From: CAIYXB01 sp038146805
GTDB taxonomy: Bacteria > Cyanobacteriota > Vampirovibrionia > LMEP-6097
Assembly (NCBI GenBank): GCA_038146805.1
Contig: JAYQSH010000008.1
Coordinates: forward strand, 23,669 to 87,668
DNA length: 64,000 bases
Direction of reading: 5' to 3'
Shown: in pieces, positions 53,835 to 61,766 of the stretch
Layout: every line of letters begins with the position of its first letter
Position numbering within the stretch: the first letter of the stretch is position 1
Position numbers and translations under genes: made by a program
The notes under the pieces: generated by a model
What the model saw: only the letters and a program-made list of their open reading frames with translations
What the model was told of the DNA's origin: nothing
The model's database searches: none

Positions 53835-54729
53835 TTCAAAATTTCCAATCACGCATCAATGTGGGTTGCTTAACATCGATCGCTCTAAGTATTATAGAAA
53901 ACCTAAGCCCGAGTTTTCAGATGGAGATAAAAAAATTATGGATGCAATAGATCAGGAGTATACGAAACAACCAATGTTTGGCTGTAGAAATATGCGCTGG
54001 GCTTTAAAAGAATACCATGGTCTTAAAGTTGGTAAAGATAGAGTATCTAAGCTAATGAAGGCAATGGGATTGGTAGCTCAAGCTCCGAAACCCAATACTA
54101 GCAAGGCAATGAAGGAACACAAAAAATATGCTTACTTGCTAAAGAATTTAGTGATTGATAAACCAAATCATGTTTGGGGCACTGATATCACATATATCAG
54201 AACTCAGCAAGGCTTTTGTTTTATGGTTGCTATTATCGATTTGTTTAGCAGGTCAGTGCTAAGCTATCGCATCTCAAATATGATGGACACAAGTTTTTGC
54301 ATTGAAGCCCTAGAGGAAGCAATTGAACAATATGGTTGTCCTGAAATATTTAATAGCGATCAGGGCAGTCAGTTTACTAGCCAAGAATTTACTCAGGTGC
54401 TTTTAGAGCATCAAGTAGCAATATCAATGGATGGTAAAGGTCGAGCTACTGATAATGCAATAGTAGAAAGATTTTGGAGAACGCTGAAACAAGAATGTGT
54501 TTATCCTAAATATTTCAAAACAATCAAGGAGGTAAAAATAGGAGTTAAAGAATTTGTTGAATACTACAACAACAGAAGACCTCATCAATCATTAGGTATG
54601 AGGTCACCACTTAAGTGCTATCAAAACTTTACTAAGCCTTTAGTAATTCAAGACTTAGAAAGTTGTACAATTAAGTTTGTGAACTTAAGTAATAAATCTA
54701 GGAAAAGTATTACGAATAAGCTTGTTTAA
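53815..54729 (+). CDS. IS3-family OrfB (DDE transposase)
   Basis: The 304-residue catalytic subunit shows the HTH_21-like FGCRNMRWALKEYHG region and the rve core: VWGTDITYIRTQQGF (Asp), FNSDQGSQFTSQEF (Asp) and ATDNAIVERFWRTLKQE (Glu), then YNNRRPHQSLG. The frame stays open upstream of its ATG through the A9 run, as expected for programmed -1 frameshifting from OrfA. It is intact. Confidence 0.94.
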   Translation: MSLMDGDSKFPITHQCGLLNIDRSKYYRKPKPEFSDGDKKIMDAIDQEYTKQPMFGCRNMRWALKEYHGLKVGKDRVSKLMKAMGLVAQAPKPNTSKAMKEHKKYAYLLKNLVIDKPNHVWGTDITYIRTQQGFCFMVAIIDLFSRSVLSYRISNMMDTSFCIEALEEAIEQYGCPEIFNSDQGSQFTSQEFTQVLLEHQVAISMDGKGRATDNAIVERFWRTLKQECVYPKYFKTIKEVKIGVKEFVEYYNNRRPHQSLGMRSPLKCYQNFTKPLVIQDLESCTIKFVNLSNKSRKSITNKLV

Positions 54730-54925
54730 TTTACAGGGACACTTCAATCAGACTCTCTAATATTTTTTGTATTAAAAGTAATAATATCTGGGGACACATT
54801 ACCAGTTTTACTACCCTGTGAACCTAAAATAGCTTGTTGAATATGAGGATTTGCGTTATTAATTTCATTCATATGTATATATAGATAATCATAACATATT
54901 TTTGACAACAACATAACTTAATTTG

Positions 54926-55149
54926 AAACTACAGGGGTCGTAGACGGACAAAGGAAACAAGATAGTGTTTACTTTCTAAAGCAACATACTAATTTTAGCT
55001 TGGCTGAAATTGGTGTTATTTTTGGTAAAAGTTCAAGTGCCGTTTCGAAAATTTTCCAAAGAGTGAAAGGTAAAATCAGTAATAAAATTAGAAGTCAAAT
55101 GGATTTGAAATAAATTTTGTCCTTTGACCGTCTACGACCCCGGTAATTC
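54926..55149 (+). repeat. Mini-element copy 1 (DnaA-IV-like ORF, terminal inverted repeats)
   Basis: The left end ggggtcgtagacggacaaag (54934) is matched by ctttgaccgtctacgacccc at 55122-55141. Between them is a frame reading LKQHTNFSLAEIGVIFGKSS followed by SAVSKIFQRVKGKISNK, with minor variation. A second short gaccccgataattcc fragment follows at 55148-55162, as though another right end had been present. See the family finding for the other copies. Confidence 0.8.
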
Positions 55150-55247
55150 GACCCCGATAATTCCTGTTTTCAAAACAGCACCTGCTAAGTTTTTTCAAAA
55201 TCATCAGAAGTTAAAAATGCAAGCTTAGAAATTGTTGTTTTGAAAAG

Positions 55248-55874
55248 TTAGGGGTTGACACCACGAAATACCATTTGATGTTCATTCCATGTACTGTGAA
55301 ACAATTCACCATCAACTTGACCCCATACACTGTCAAAGAAACTCATAGTAATAGAAATTTTTCCTTCAGCAATTGGCTTATCAATTCCAGGAGTAGCATT
55401 AATACCATAAAGTGCAACTTCTTCACCAATTTCAGCTGCTTTTATGATTCTATTCACGTTAGACACACTGTCTCCTCTTAGTTGTATGCTTTCTCTGCTT
55501 GTATCTTTCCTGTATTTATCTTCATTGCCGCCATCATTTGCAACGTTAGTGGTATCATTAGACTCACTTAAATCTGTCGGAGTTTTATCAAAATCTGTTT
55601 TTTTTGCTGAAGCTACAGCTTGAAGAACATCACGTCTTTGAGCCCATTTTCTTAAACTTCTAGGCGCATTTTTAGGCATTACATCTTTAATTGCTTGTTC
55701 GGGAGTCATTCCATGAAGAGCTCTATTTCTTCTCGCTATTTCTAACCTCTTCCTACCAGTGTGGCGCGCACCTCTATGATTTTTAATTTCTTGTCCTGGG
55801 TAGTCCTTTTTAGGTATTTTTTCTAAAGGTTCCCTGACCGTTAATTCTCTTCTATGCTTACGCCACCAATTCAT
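55248..55874 (-). CDS. Hypothetical basic protein (208 residues)
   Basis: The family is not recognised. The N-terminal ~100 residues are very basic and Arg-rich (MNWWRKHRRELTVREPLEK, RHTGRKRLEIARRNRALHG, RSLRKWAQRRDVLQA), a nucleic-acid-binding look. The middle is Asp/Ser/Thr-rich, and the C-terminal part is beta-like (ISITMSFFDSVWGQVDGELF). The ATG is preceded by AGGAGATAA. The last codons (FRGVNP) and the 30 bases around the stop are almost identical, inverted, to the left end of mini-element copy 4 near 58131, so the 3' end may be a recombination joint. Confidence 0.5.
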   Translation of the reverse strand: MNWWRKHRRELTVREPLEKIPKKDYPGQEIKNHRGARHTGRKRLEIARRNRALHGMTPEQAIKDVMPKNAPRSLRKWAQRRDVLQAVASAKKTDFDKTPTDLSESNDTTNVANDGGNEDKYRKDTSRESIQLRGDSVSNVNRIIKAAEIGEEVALYGINATPGIDKPIAEGKISITMSFFDSVWGQVDGELFHSTWNEHQMVFRGVNP

Positions 55875-56025
55875 TATTTATCTCCTTAAAAATTCATCCC
55901 CAATATCAGAGTATTATAGTTTATCTAAATAAGTCCTTGCAACCCATGTTGACACATAAATTCGCGGACTAATTCTTTATCCGCACTGGCCTTTTACTTT
56001 CAGCTTTAGTAAAATTAAATGCTAG

Positions 56026-56262
56026 AACTACAGGGGTCGTAGACGGACAAAGGACACAAGTTAGTGTTTACTTTCTAAAGCAACATACTAATTTGAGCTT
56101 GGCTCAAATTGCTGTTATTTTTGGTAAAAGTTCAAGTGCCGTTTCGAAAATTTTTCTAAGAGTGAAAGGTAAAAAGTGAAAGGTAAAATCAGTAATAAAA
56201 TTTGAAGTCAAATGGATTTGAAATGAATGATGTCCTTTGACCGTCTACGACCCCGATAATTC
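56026..56262 (+). repeat. Mini-element copy 2
   Basis: The left end gaactacaggggtcgtagac (56025-56044) and right end ctttgaccgtctacgacccc (56235-56254) are intact. The interior matches copy 1, with a duplicated gtgaaaggtaaaaa segment also found in copy 4, so copies 2 and 4 form a subgroup. Copy 3 follows directly. Confidence 0.8.
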
Positions 56263-56456
56263 CAGGACACAAGTTAGTGTTCACGTTCTAAAGCAACATA
56301 CTAATTTGAGCTTGGCTCAAATTGGTGTTATTTTTGGTAAAAGTTCAAGTGCCGTTTCGAAAATTTTTCAAAGAGTGAAAGGTAAAATCAGTAATAAAAT
56401 TAGAAGTCAAATGGATTTGAAATAAATTTTGTCCTTTGAGCGTCTACGACGCCGAT
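56263..56456 (+). repeat. Mini-element copy 3, lacking the left end
   Basis: It starts at ggacacaagttagtgttcac directly after copy 2, lacks the left inverted repeat, and ends with a slightly altered right end (gagcgtctacgacgcc). The tandem arrangement makes a continuous frame (56237-56425) through the right end of copy 2 into the DnaA-IV-like segment of copy 3. Confidence 0.8.
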
Positions 56457-56648
56457 AATTCAGATAGAGCCTATAGAATTGGTCAAACTCGTCCAGTAAC
56501 GGTTTATAGATTTGTGGTTAAAGGCACTATCGAAGAAAAAATCCTTAAAATGCACCATAGTAAAAGACAGTTAGCTAGTGATTTGCTTGCAGGTACAGAC
56601 ACACAAACTAAGTTAAGTGAGGAAGATTTATTGAAGCTTCTTAGCTAG
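56456..56648 (+). pseudogene. C-terminal tail of a SNF2-family helicase
   Basis: The frame reads DRAYRIGQTRPVTVYRFVVK then GTIEEKILKMHHSKRQLASD and ends LSEEDLLKLLS. This matches the conserved last motif (R-I-G-Q) and C-terminus of SNF2/RapA-like ATPases. All upstream helicase motifs are missing, and the join is exactly at the right end of mini-element copy 3. It is a remnant, not a functional gene. Confidence 0.85.
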
Positions 56649-56672
56649 CGTCAATTAAGCTACAATAGCTAT

Positions 56673-57689
56673 ATGAGCGAACTCAAAACCAAAAAAGCTT
56701 TATACGACAGAGTGGTACCGATTATTGAAGGTGCTAAAAATAGAGTTCTGAAAGCTATTAACCAAGAGATTGTTCAAACTTATTGGCAGATTGGTAAAGA
56801 AATCGTCGAAGAAGAGCAAGATGGTAAAGATAGAGCAGAATATGGTAAGGCTCTGATTGAGACTTTGTCGCAGCAGCTTACTGAACAGTATGGAAAAGGC
56901 TATACCAAGCGTAATCTAAGGGCAATGAGACAGTTTTACCGCAGTTATGTGAATTGGCACGCAGTGCGTGCCGAATTGACTTGGACCCACTATCGCTTGT
57001 TAATAGCTATAGAAGAAGCAGAAAAACGCTCGTTTTATGAGCTTGAATGCATCAATAGTCAATGGTCAACCAGAGAGCTTGATAGGCAGATCAACTCATT
57101 GCTTTTTGAAAGGCTAACTTTGAGCAAGGAGAAATCTGAAGTTTTAGAGATAGCAAAAGAAGGGCAAGTAATAGCTGAGCCAAAAGACTTGGTAAAAGAT
57201 CCTTACGTTCTAGAATTTCTAGGCTTACCTCAAAGTTCCAAATTATATGAAAAAGATCTGGAGTCCGGGCTGATTGAACACCTACAACAATTTTTATTAG
57301 AACTAGGCAAAGGCTTTTCATTTGTTGCAAGGCAGCAAAGAATCCAAATGGATGATGAGAATTACTATGTCGATCTAGTATTTTTTAATTATCATATCAA
57401 GTGTTTTGTGCTTATAGATCTTAAAATCGGTAAGCTAACTCATCAAGATCTAGGTCAAATGCAAATGTATGTAAACTACTACACCAGAGAAAAAATGGAA
57501 GAAGGTGACAATAAGCCTATTGGTATAGTTCTCTGTGCTGATAAAAGTGAAGCCGTTGTTAAGTACACACTTTCAGAAGAAAATAAACAAATCTTTGCAT
57601 CACGTTATAAGCTTTATTTGCCAAGTGAAGAAGAATTAAAAGCAGAACTCCTTAGAGAAAGAGAAATTATTGAAAGAGAGATGGATTAA
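56673..57689 (+). CDS. YhcG/DUF1016-type PD-(D/E)XK nuclease family protein
   Basis: The 338-residue protein has an N-terminal helical domain (NQEIVQTYWQIGKEIVEEEQ, YGKGYTKRNLRAMRQFYRSY, ELTWTHYRLLIAIEE), diagnostic of DUF1016_N. A C-terminal nuclease-like domain follows, with YYVDLVFFNYHIKCFVLIDL (the D-x(n)-(D/E)xK strands, D-L-K-I-G) and GQMQMYVNYYTREK. Members occur in defence-related and mobile regions; the target is unknown. It is intact and starts 24 bases after the SNF2 tail. Confidence 0.9.
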   Translation: MSELKTKKALYDRVVPIIEGAKNRVLKAINQEIVQTYWQIGKEIVEEEQDGKDRAEYGKALIETLSQQLTEQYGKGYTKRNLRAMRQFYRSYVNWHAVRAELTWTHYRLLIAIEEAEKRSFYELECINSQWSTRELDRQINSLLFERLTLSKEKSEVLEIAKEGQVIAEPKDLVKDPYVLEFLGLPQSSKLYEKDLESGLIEHLQQFLLELGKGFSFVARQQRIQMDDENYYVDLVFFNYHIKCFVLIDLKIGKLTHQDLGQMQMYVNYYTREKMEEGDNKPIGIVLCADKSEAVVKYTLSEENKQIFASRYKLYLPSEEELKAELLREREIIEREMD

Positions 57690-57793
57690 GTCTCATTATA
57701 GAATTTCTTTGTCTCTATAATCATGAATGGTTCTGAACTTATTACTTGACTTTGCTTAATTTAAATATCTGAGTCTAACTGCCTAGCTAGTTT

Positions 57794-58138
57794 TTACTCA
57801 AATTCAATAGTTCCTGGAGGCTTGTCAGTAATATCGTAGAAGACTCTTTTAACATTAGGTACTTCATCAAGTATTTGGTTAGCTGTATCTGAAATTATAT
57901 CTGAAATATCTACAACATTTGCAGTCATAACATCTACAGTATCTACAGCCCTCATAGTTATTGCTTTTGAACCTACATTATCACTATCTTTATTTACCTG
58001 GTAGAATACTCTGCAAATATCATCACATGCACCAGTAATTTCTCTGGCTAAGGATCTTAACTGAGGAATCGTAACATCACTATTAGATTGATTTTGTAGA
58101 TCAACAGGTTTATCGTCTGGAACTACAGGGGGTGTCAA
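57794..58138 (-). pseudogene. guaA: C-terminal tail resembling GMP synthase (GuaA)
   Basis: The last ~60 residues read GSKAITMRAVDTVDVMTANV then ILDEVPNVKRVFYDITDKPPGTIEFE in outline. The ending 'RV.YDit.KPPGTIE(W/F)E' is diagnostic of the GuaA dimerisation domain. The amidotransferase and ATP-pyrophosphatase domains are absent. The frame opens only at a TTG lying inside the left end of mini-element copy 4, with a stop just before it, so this is a truncated remnant. A complete guaA may exist elsewhere. Confidence 0.75.
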
Positions 58139-58338
58139 CCCCTAACTTTTCAAAGCAACATACTAATTTGAGCTTGGCTCAAATTGTTGTTATTTTTGGT
58201 AAAAGTTCAAGTGCCGTTTCGAAAATTTTTCTAAGAGTGAAAGGTAAAAAGTGAAAGGTAAAATCAGTAATAAAATTAGAAGTCAAATGGATTTGAAATA
58301 AATTTTGTCCTTTGAGCGTCTACGAGCCCGATAATTCC
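58120..58338 (+). repeat. Mini-element copy 4, chimeric left end
   Basis: The left end keeps gaactacagggg, but the following ~40 bases of the normal element are replaced by gtgtcaacccctaactttt, which is also found inverted at 55239-55262. From aaagcaacatactaatttga onward it matches the family, with the duplicated gtgaaaggtaaaaa of copy 2. The right end is slightly altered (gagcgtctacgagccc). Confidence 0.75.
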
Positions 58339-58420
58339 AAAGTAAAAAAAGTAATCCTTAACCTAGGCTTAACTTTTATATAGAAGAATAGCAATATAAA
58401 TATATGGCAAGCTCTATAAG

Positions 58421-61046
58421 ATGGAATACAAAAAGAGCTCTTGGTTTGATATCAATAATCAAACAGCATTAGAAGAGCAAAGAAGAAAACAAAAAGAAAA
58501 ATCAGAGGAACCTAATTCTTTGGGTGATACTGAAAAGCAAGTTTTACCACAACCTGCACAATCTCTGTCATTCAAATTACCATGTACAAGTATTCAACAA
58601 TCCAATGAAGCCGTAGCTAGCACTACCAATGATAAAAAACAAAGTTCTAACTTATCTTGGAGTCAACTTTCATCTGTAACTCAGACTGAAAACTCTTCTA
58701 ACGTATCTACTGAAGATTTATTGTCACATGCTGAATCAGAATACCAAAGGCTAACTCACAGTATAGAAACAAGTTCAAGTCACGATACTAGTACTCTGGC
58801 AAATCATATTACCACCAGAAAAGATACTGCAACTTTTGTAGCAGCTCATGGGAAAGCTGATGTTGATTCTAAAAGGCAGCAGACTAAGCTTGAAAGTGAC
58901 CATAGAAACCAGTCTGCTTATAAACAGATCATTAGTCATGCAAAAAATCTCCTACAGTCCGGTAATGAAAGTCAAGCAAGAGAACTCTTGAGGCAAGTCA
59001 AAGAACAGCCTCACTCTTTATATGCATTAGCTGAACAATCCAGAGCTGAAAGTCTTTCTCCGCAGCATCTGAGAATGAATATTGAATCAAGCTTAAGGCT
59101 AGGTAATACAGAAAAGCCTGAAGAAATGCAAGCAACTCAATACAGCCAGATGAGTCGTGAGGAACAGCAAAATCACACTCTTGAGCTAATGAGTGGTTTA
59201 ACAAGTCAGCTTGATGAATCTAGTCAAAGTTTTATAGCCAACGAAGAAGCTATTGCATCTTTGGCAAATCCAAAGCAAAGGGATTCTCAAAGAACTATTT
59301 CAAATCCATTTGGCTTGAGTCTGGGTCAAACTTGAAATCCTTTTGACGCTACGGTTTCTGACAATAAAGGAACTTCACTTAATATCCAAATAGGAGTAAT
59401 TGATGAAGCAAGTTCAATGTTACAAAGGCTTGGTATCAACCCTAGTCAAGATCAAATTGATAATAGAATATCTAATAGAGAACAATATAGAGAAGCACTT
59501 ATAAAAGATCGTAAGAACCTTTTATCAGCTTATGGATATATGATCAAGCTTGCACAAGCCGGTAAGGCAGATCAAATCCATTTACTTTTTGATGGAAAAG
59601 GAAAACCCTTTAGGCAGGGAAGTTATTGCTGATAGAGCATCCTATAATAGCGGACTATCTGATGAAGTTGAAGGTCAATATCGTGATCTATATCAATTTT
59701 TACATAGAGATGATAATTTTGAAGCCGGCGTATCATGTTTATCTGATTCTCTTTTAGGATTGAGTCATGAGGAGCAAGTAGTTCGTGCAAGAATTCTAAT
59801 TACAGAACAACTTCAAATCTCTAGAGAAGCATTAGATTTAATTAGAAGCACTGATCATGGTATTGGTCAGGCTATCTTGGCAAATAAAGACACACCAGCT
59901 TTAGAAAGACTGGCAGCAGTAGATCAAGGAATTATAGGTAATATGACAAGAGAGACCTTGGCAAGAAGAGCCAATACTCTATTTGATTCACATGATCAAC
60001 TAACAGATAGCCTTAATTCAAAAGATTTTGAAGCAGGTCAAAAAGTTATAGAAGATTTACAGGCTCATGTTGAAAATGGAAGCTATCTCTATGGCAGAGA
60101 TAAGCATACAGAAAGAGAGCTTGTTAATAGAGATTTAGCAAGAACACCAGAAGAAACACAACAGATTGAAAAAAGAATTGCAGATCTTGAATCTGAGATT
60201 AAGGACACTCAAATAGAATCAATTAAAAGTAATCAAAGAAATATATCAAGTGACTTGGATGAAATAAAGAGCTTCACTGGTCTCAAGCCATTAGGTCTAT
60301 TTGACTCTAGAACCTGGAGGGATATTTCTGGGGAAGACGATGTATTGTTTAATCGAATAGACTCGACTCTTAAGCACTCTGGTGAAATTTTGGATAATTT
60401 ATTAGATCAACAGTCTGATATAAAAACAGCTCGAGAAAGAATTTACTGCTCTAATCAGCTTGAAAGATATGAAAAAGAGCTAGCAAGTATTCTTGGCAAA
60501 ACTCATGAAAAATATCAATCAGCAAGCCAACAATTGCAAAGAGATTTATCTCGAATATCTGCTGATTTACGAGGAATTGATAATTTTCATGCTAAGACTG
60601 AGGCACGTCTGGAGTACTTTCGCCAGTCAGCAATAATTATGGCTGTGACTCTTGCTACAGGAAGCACAGGGACAGGATTAATTGCTTCTAGAGTGGGGTT
60701 AGCTGGTGCTAAGTTTAGTGTTGGAACGGCAGCTGGTACTGGAATTGGGCTAATTAGTAACACTGCTGAAGGTATTGGCAGGCATGGATATGGCTTTGAA
60801 AATCCTTATGCCAATATTGGAAGTAAAACTTTGCGAGATTTTAAAGATTCGGCTACTACTTCAGCATGCTTGTTGTTTATGAATACAGTTAAAACTGGCA
60901 GCTTGAAATCAAAAGATTTAAAAGATATAAAAGTTAAAGATTTTGCTGAAACCTTTAAGACTTTTTTTATAGGTAGAACAGAAAAATATTTTGCAAACCC
61001 AGATATAGGAACTATTGGCATCTCAGACGGACAAAGGACAAAATAG
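58421..61046 (+). pseudogene. Large helical protein gene with in-frame TGA and one frameshift
   Basis: Starting at ATG 58421, a Ser/Gln/Glu-rich segment of 304 codons ends at TGA (59333-59335), but the same frame continues NPFDATVSDNKGTSLNIQIG. A shift at A4 59596-59599 then moves to the frame ending at 61046 (restored FDGKENPLGREVIADRASYN). The ~875-residue product is mostly coiled helix. Near its C-terminus comes a glycine/alanine-rich hydrophobic stretch (MAVTLATGSTGTGLIASRVG, GTAAGTGIGLISNTAEGIG). The last codons SDGQRTK match the left-end reading frame of the mini-elements. No known domain is recognised; it could be an effector- or toxin-like protein. Confidence 0.6.
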
Positions 61047-61152
61047 CCTTTCTAGGTGTGATTCTTAATCTCTAGAGGACTTTTGACCCCCTACAGCGAC
61101 AAGTCAAAATTGCTATTTTTATTTAGCAGATGGCAAGACCACTATTAATGTT

Positions 61153-61224
61153 GGAAACTACAGGGGTCGTAGACGGACACCGGACACAAGTTAGTGTTTA
61201 CTTTCTTAAGCAACATACTAATTT
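61153..61224 (+). repeat. Mini-element copy 5, head fragment
   Basis: Only the first ~70 bases (gaaactacaggggtcgtaga to gcaacatactaatttg) are present. They join directly to the left end of copy 6, so copy 6 sits inside or beside copy 5. Confidence 0.75.
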
Positions 61225-61447
61225 GAACTACAGGGGTCGTAGACGGACACAGGACACAAGATAGTGTTTACGTTCTTAAGCAACATACTAATTTGAGCTT
61301 GGCTCAAATTGGTGTTATTTTTGGTAAAAGTTCAAGTGCCGTTTCGAAAATTTTTCAAAGAGTGAAAGGTAAAATCAGTAATAAAATTAGAAGTCAAATG
61401 GATTTTAAATGAATTTTGTCCTTTGACCGTCTACGACCCCGGTAATT
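61225..61447 (+). repeat. Mini-element copy 6
   Basis: This is a complete copy: left end gaactacaggggtcgtagac, right end ctttgaccgtctacgacccc (61421-61440). The frame is uninterrupted from the left inverted repeat (VDGHRTQDSVYVLKQHTNLS) through GKSSSAVSKIFQRVKGKISN to a TGA before the right repeat. Confidence 0.85.
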
Positions 61448-61518
61448 TCAATGAAATATTTGGATTGATGACACCAGAAGAAGCATTGCAGAGAGAACTT
61501 CAACTCGATACCAGTTGA
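61448..61518 (+). pseudogene. Gene-tail fragment joined to mini-element copy 6
   Basis: Directly after the right end the frame FNEIFGLMTPEEALQRELQL runs to TGA at 61516-61518. It looks like a protein C-terminus but the family is not recognised. The following 61519-61766 contains no supported gene. Confidence 0.4.
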
Positions 61519-61766
61519 CTAAAATTTAACTTTGCAGCTGACGGTGAATCTAATTTCTCCTGATCAAACACGCCTGAGTCCAAAAACCTGGTGGTTTCAA
61601 CTTATGGTTTAGAAAAATTTATCTCTCTTTTAAAATTGAAATAAGCTATGATTATCAATGAATCTATGAGTTCGTCAAAAGAATTAAGCTAGTAATTGGA
61701 AATTGCCTATTTAGTATAACGACAGAGACCTTGTTGATTATGTTAAGCTTATTATTACATATTTAA

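Larger units (their letters stand above)
53429..54741 (+). mobile_element. IS3-family insertion sequence
   Basis: The element is 1313 bp, bounded by tgtccctgtaa (53429-53439) and the matching tttacagggaca (54730-54741). It carries overlapping orfA and orfB. It interrupts the FHA-domain gene. No obvious target duplication flanks it. Confidence 0.9.
52611..54872 (-). pseudogene. FHA-domain gene split by an IS3 element
   Basis: The N-terminus (MNEINNANPHIQQAILGSQG) lies at 54872-54742 beyond the IS. The rest reads on the minus strand from 53428: DGIIALKIGRDSDNSAIQIG, ISENHAEMIID, NDLNSTNGTSVRL. These give the Gly-Arg, Ser-x-x-His and Asn-Gly-Thr positions of an FHA phosphothreonine-binding domain. 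Exact joining at the IS needs a different frame from the ATG, so the front also has a small lesion. At the 3' end SLTQVEGKLDLGNP is followed by a stop (TAA 52686-52688), then in the same frame by NPAIPNFPESLTRVEGKLDL and a second stop at 52611. Confidence 0.65.

Noticed and set aside
59333..59335. TGA read as a sense codon (alternative genetic code)
   Set aside because: TGA terminates several intact genes in the window, such as atpH, bioB-adjacent minE-region genes and the IS30 transposase, so the in-frame TGA is better explained by decay.
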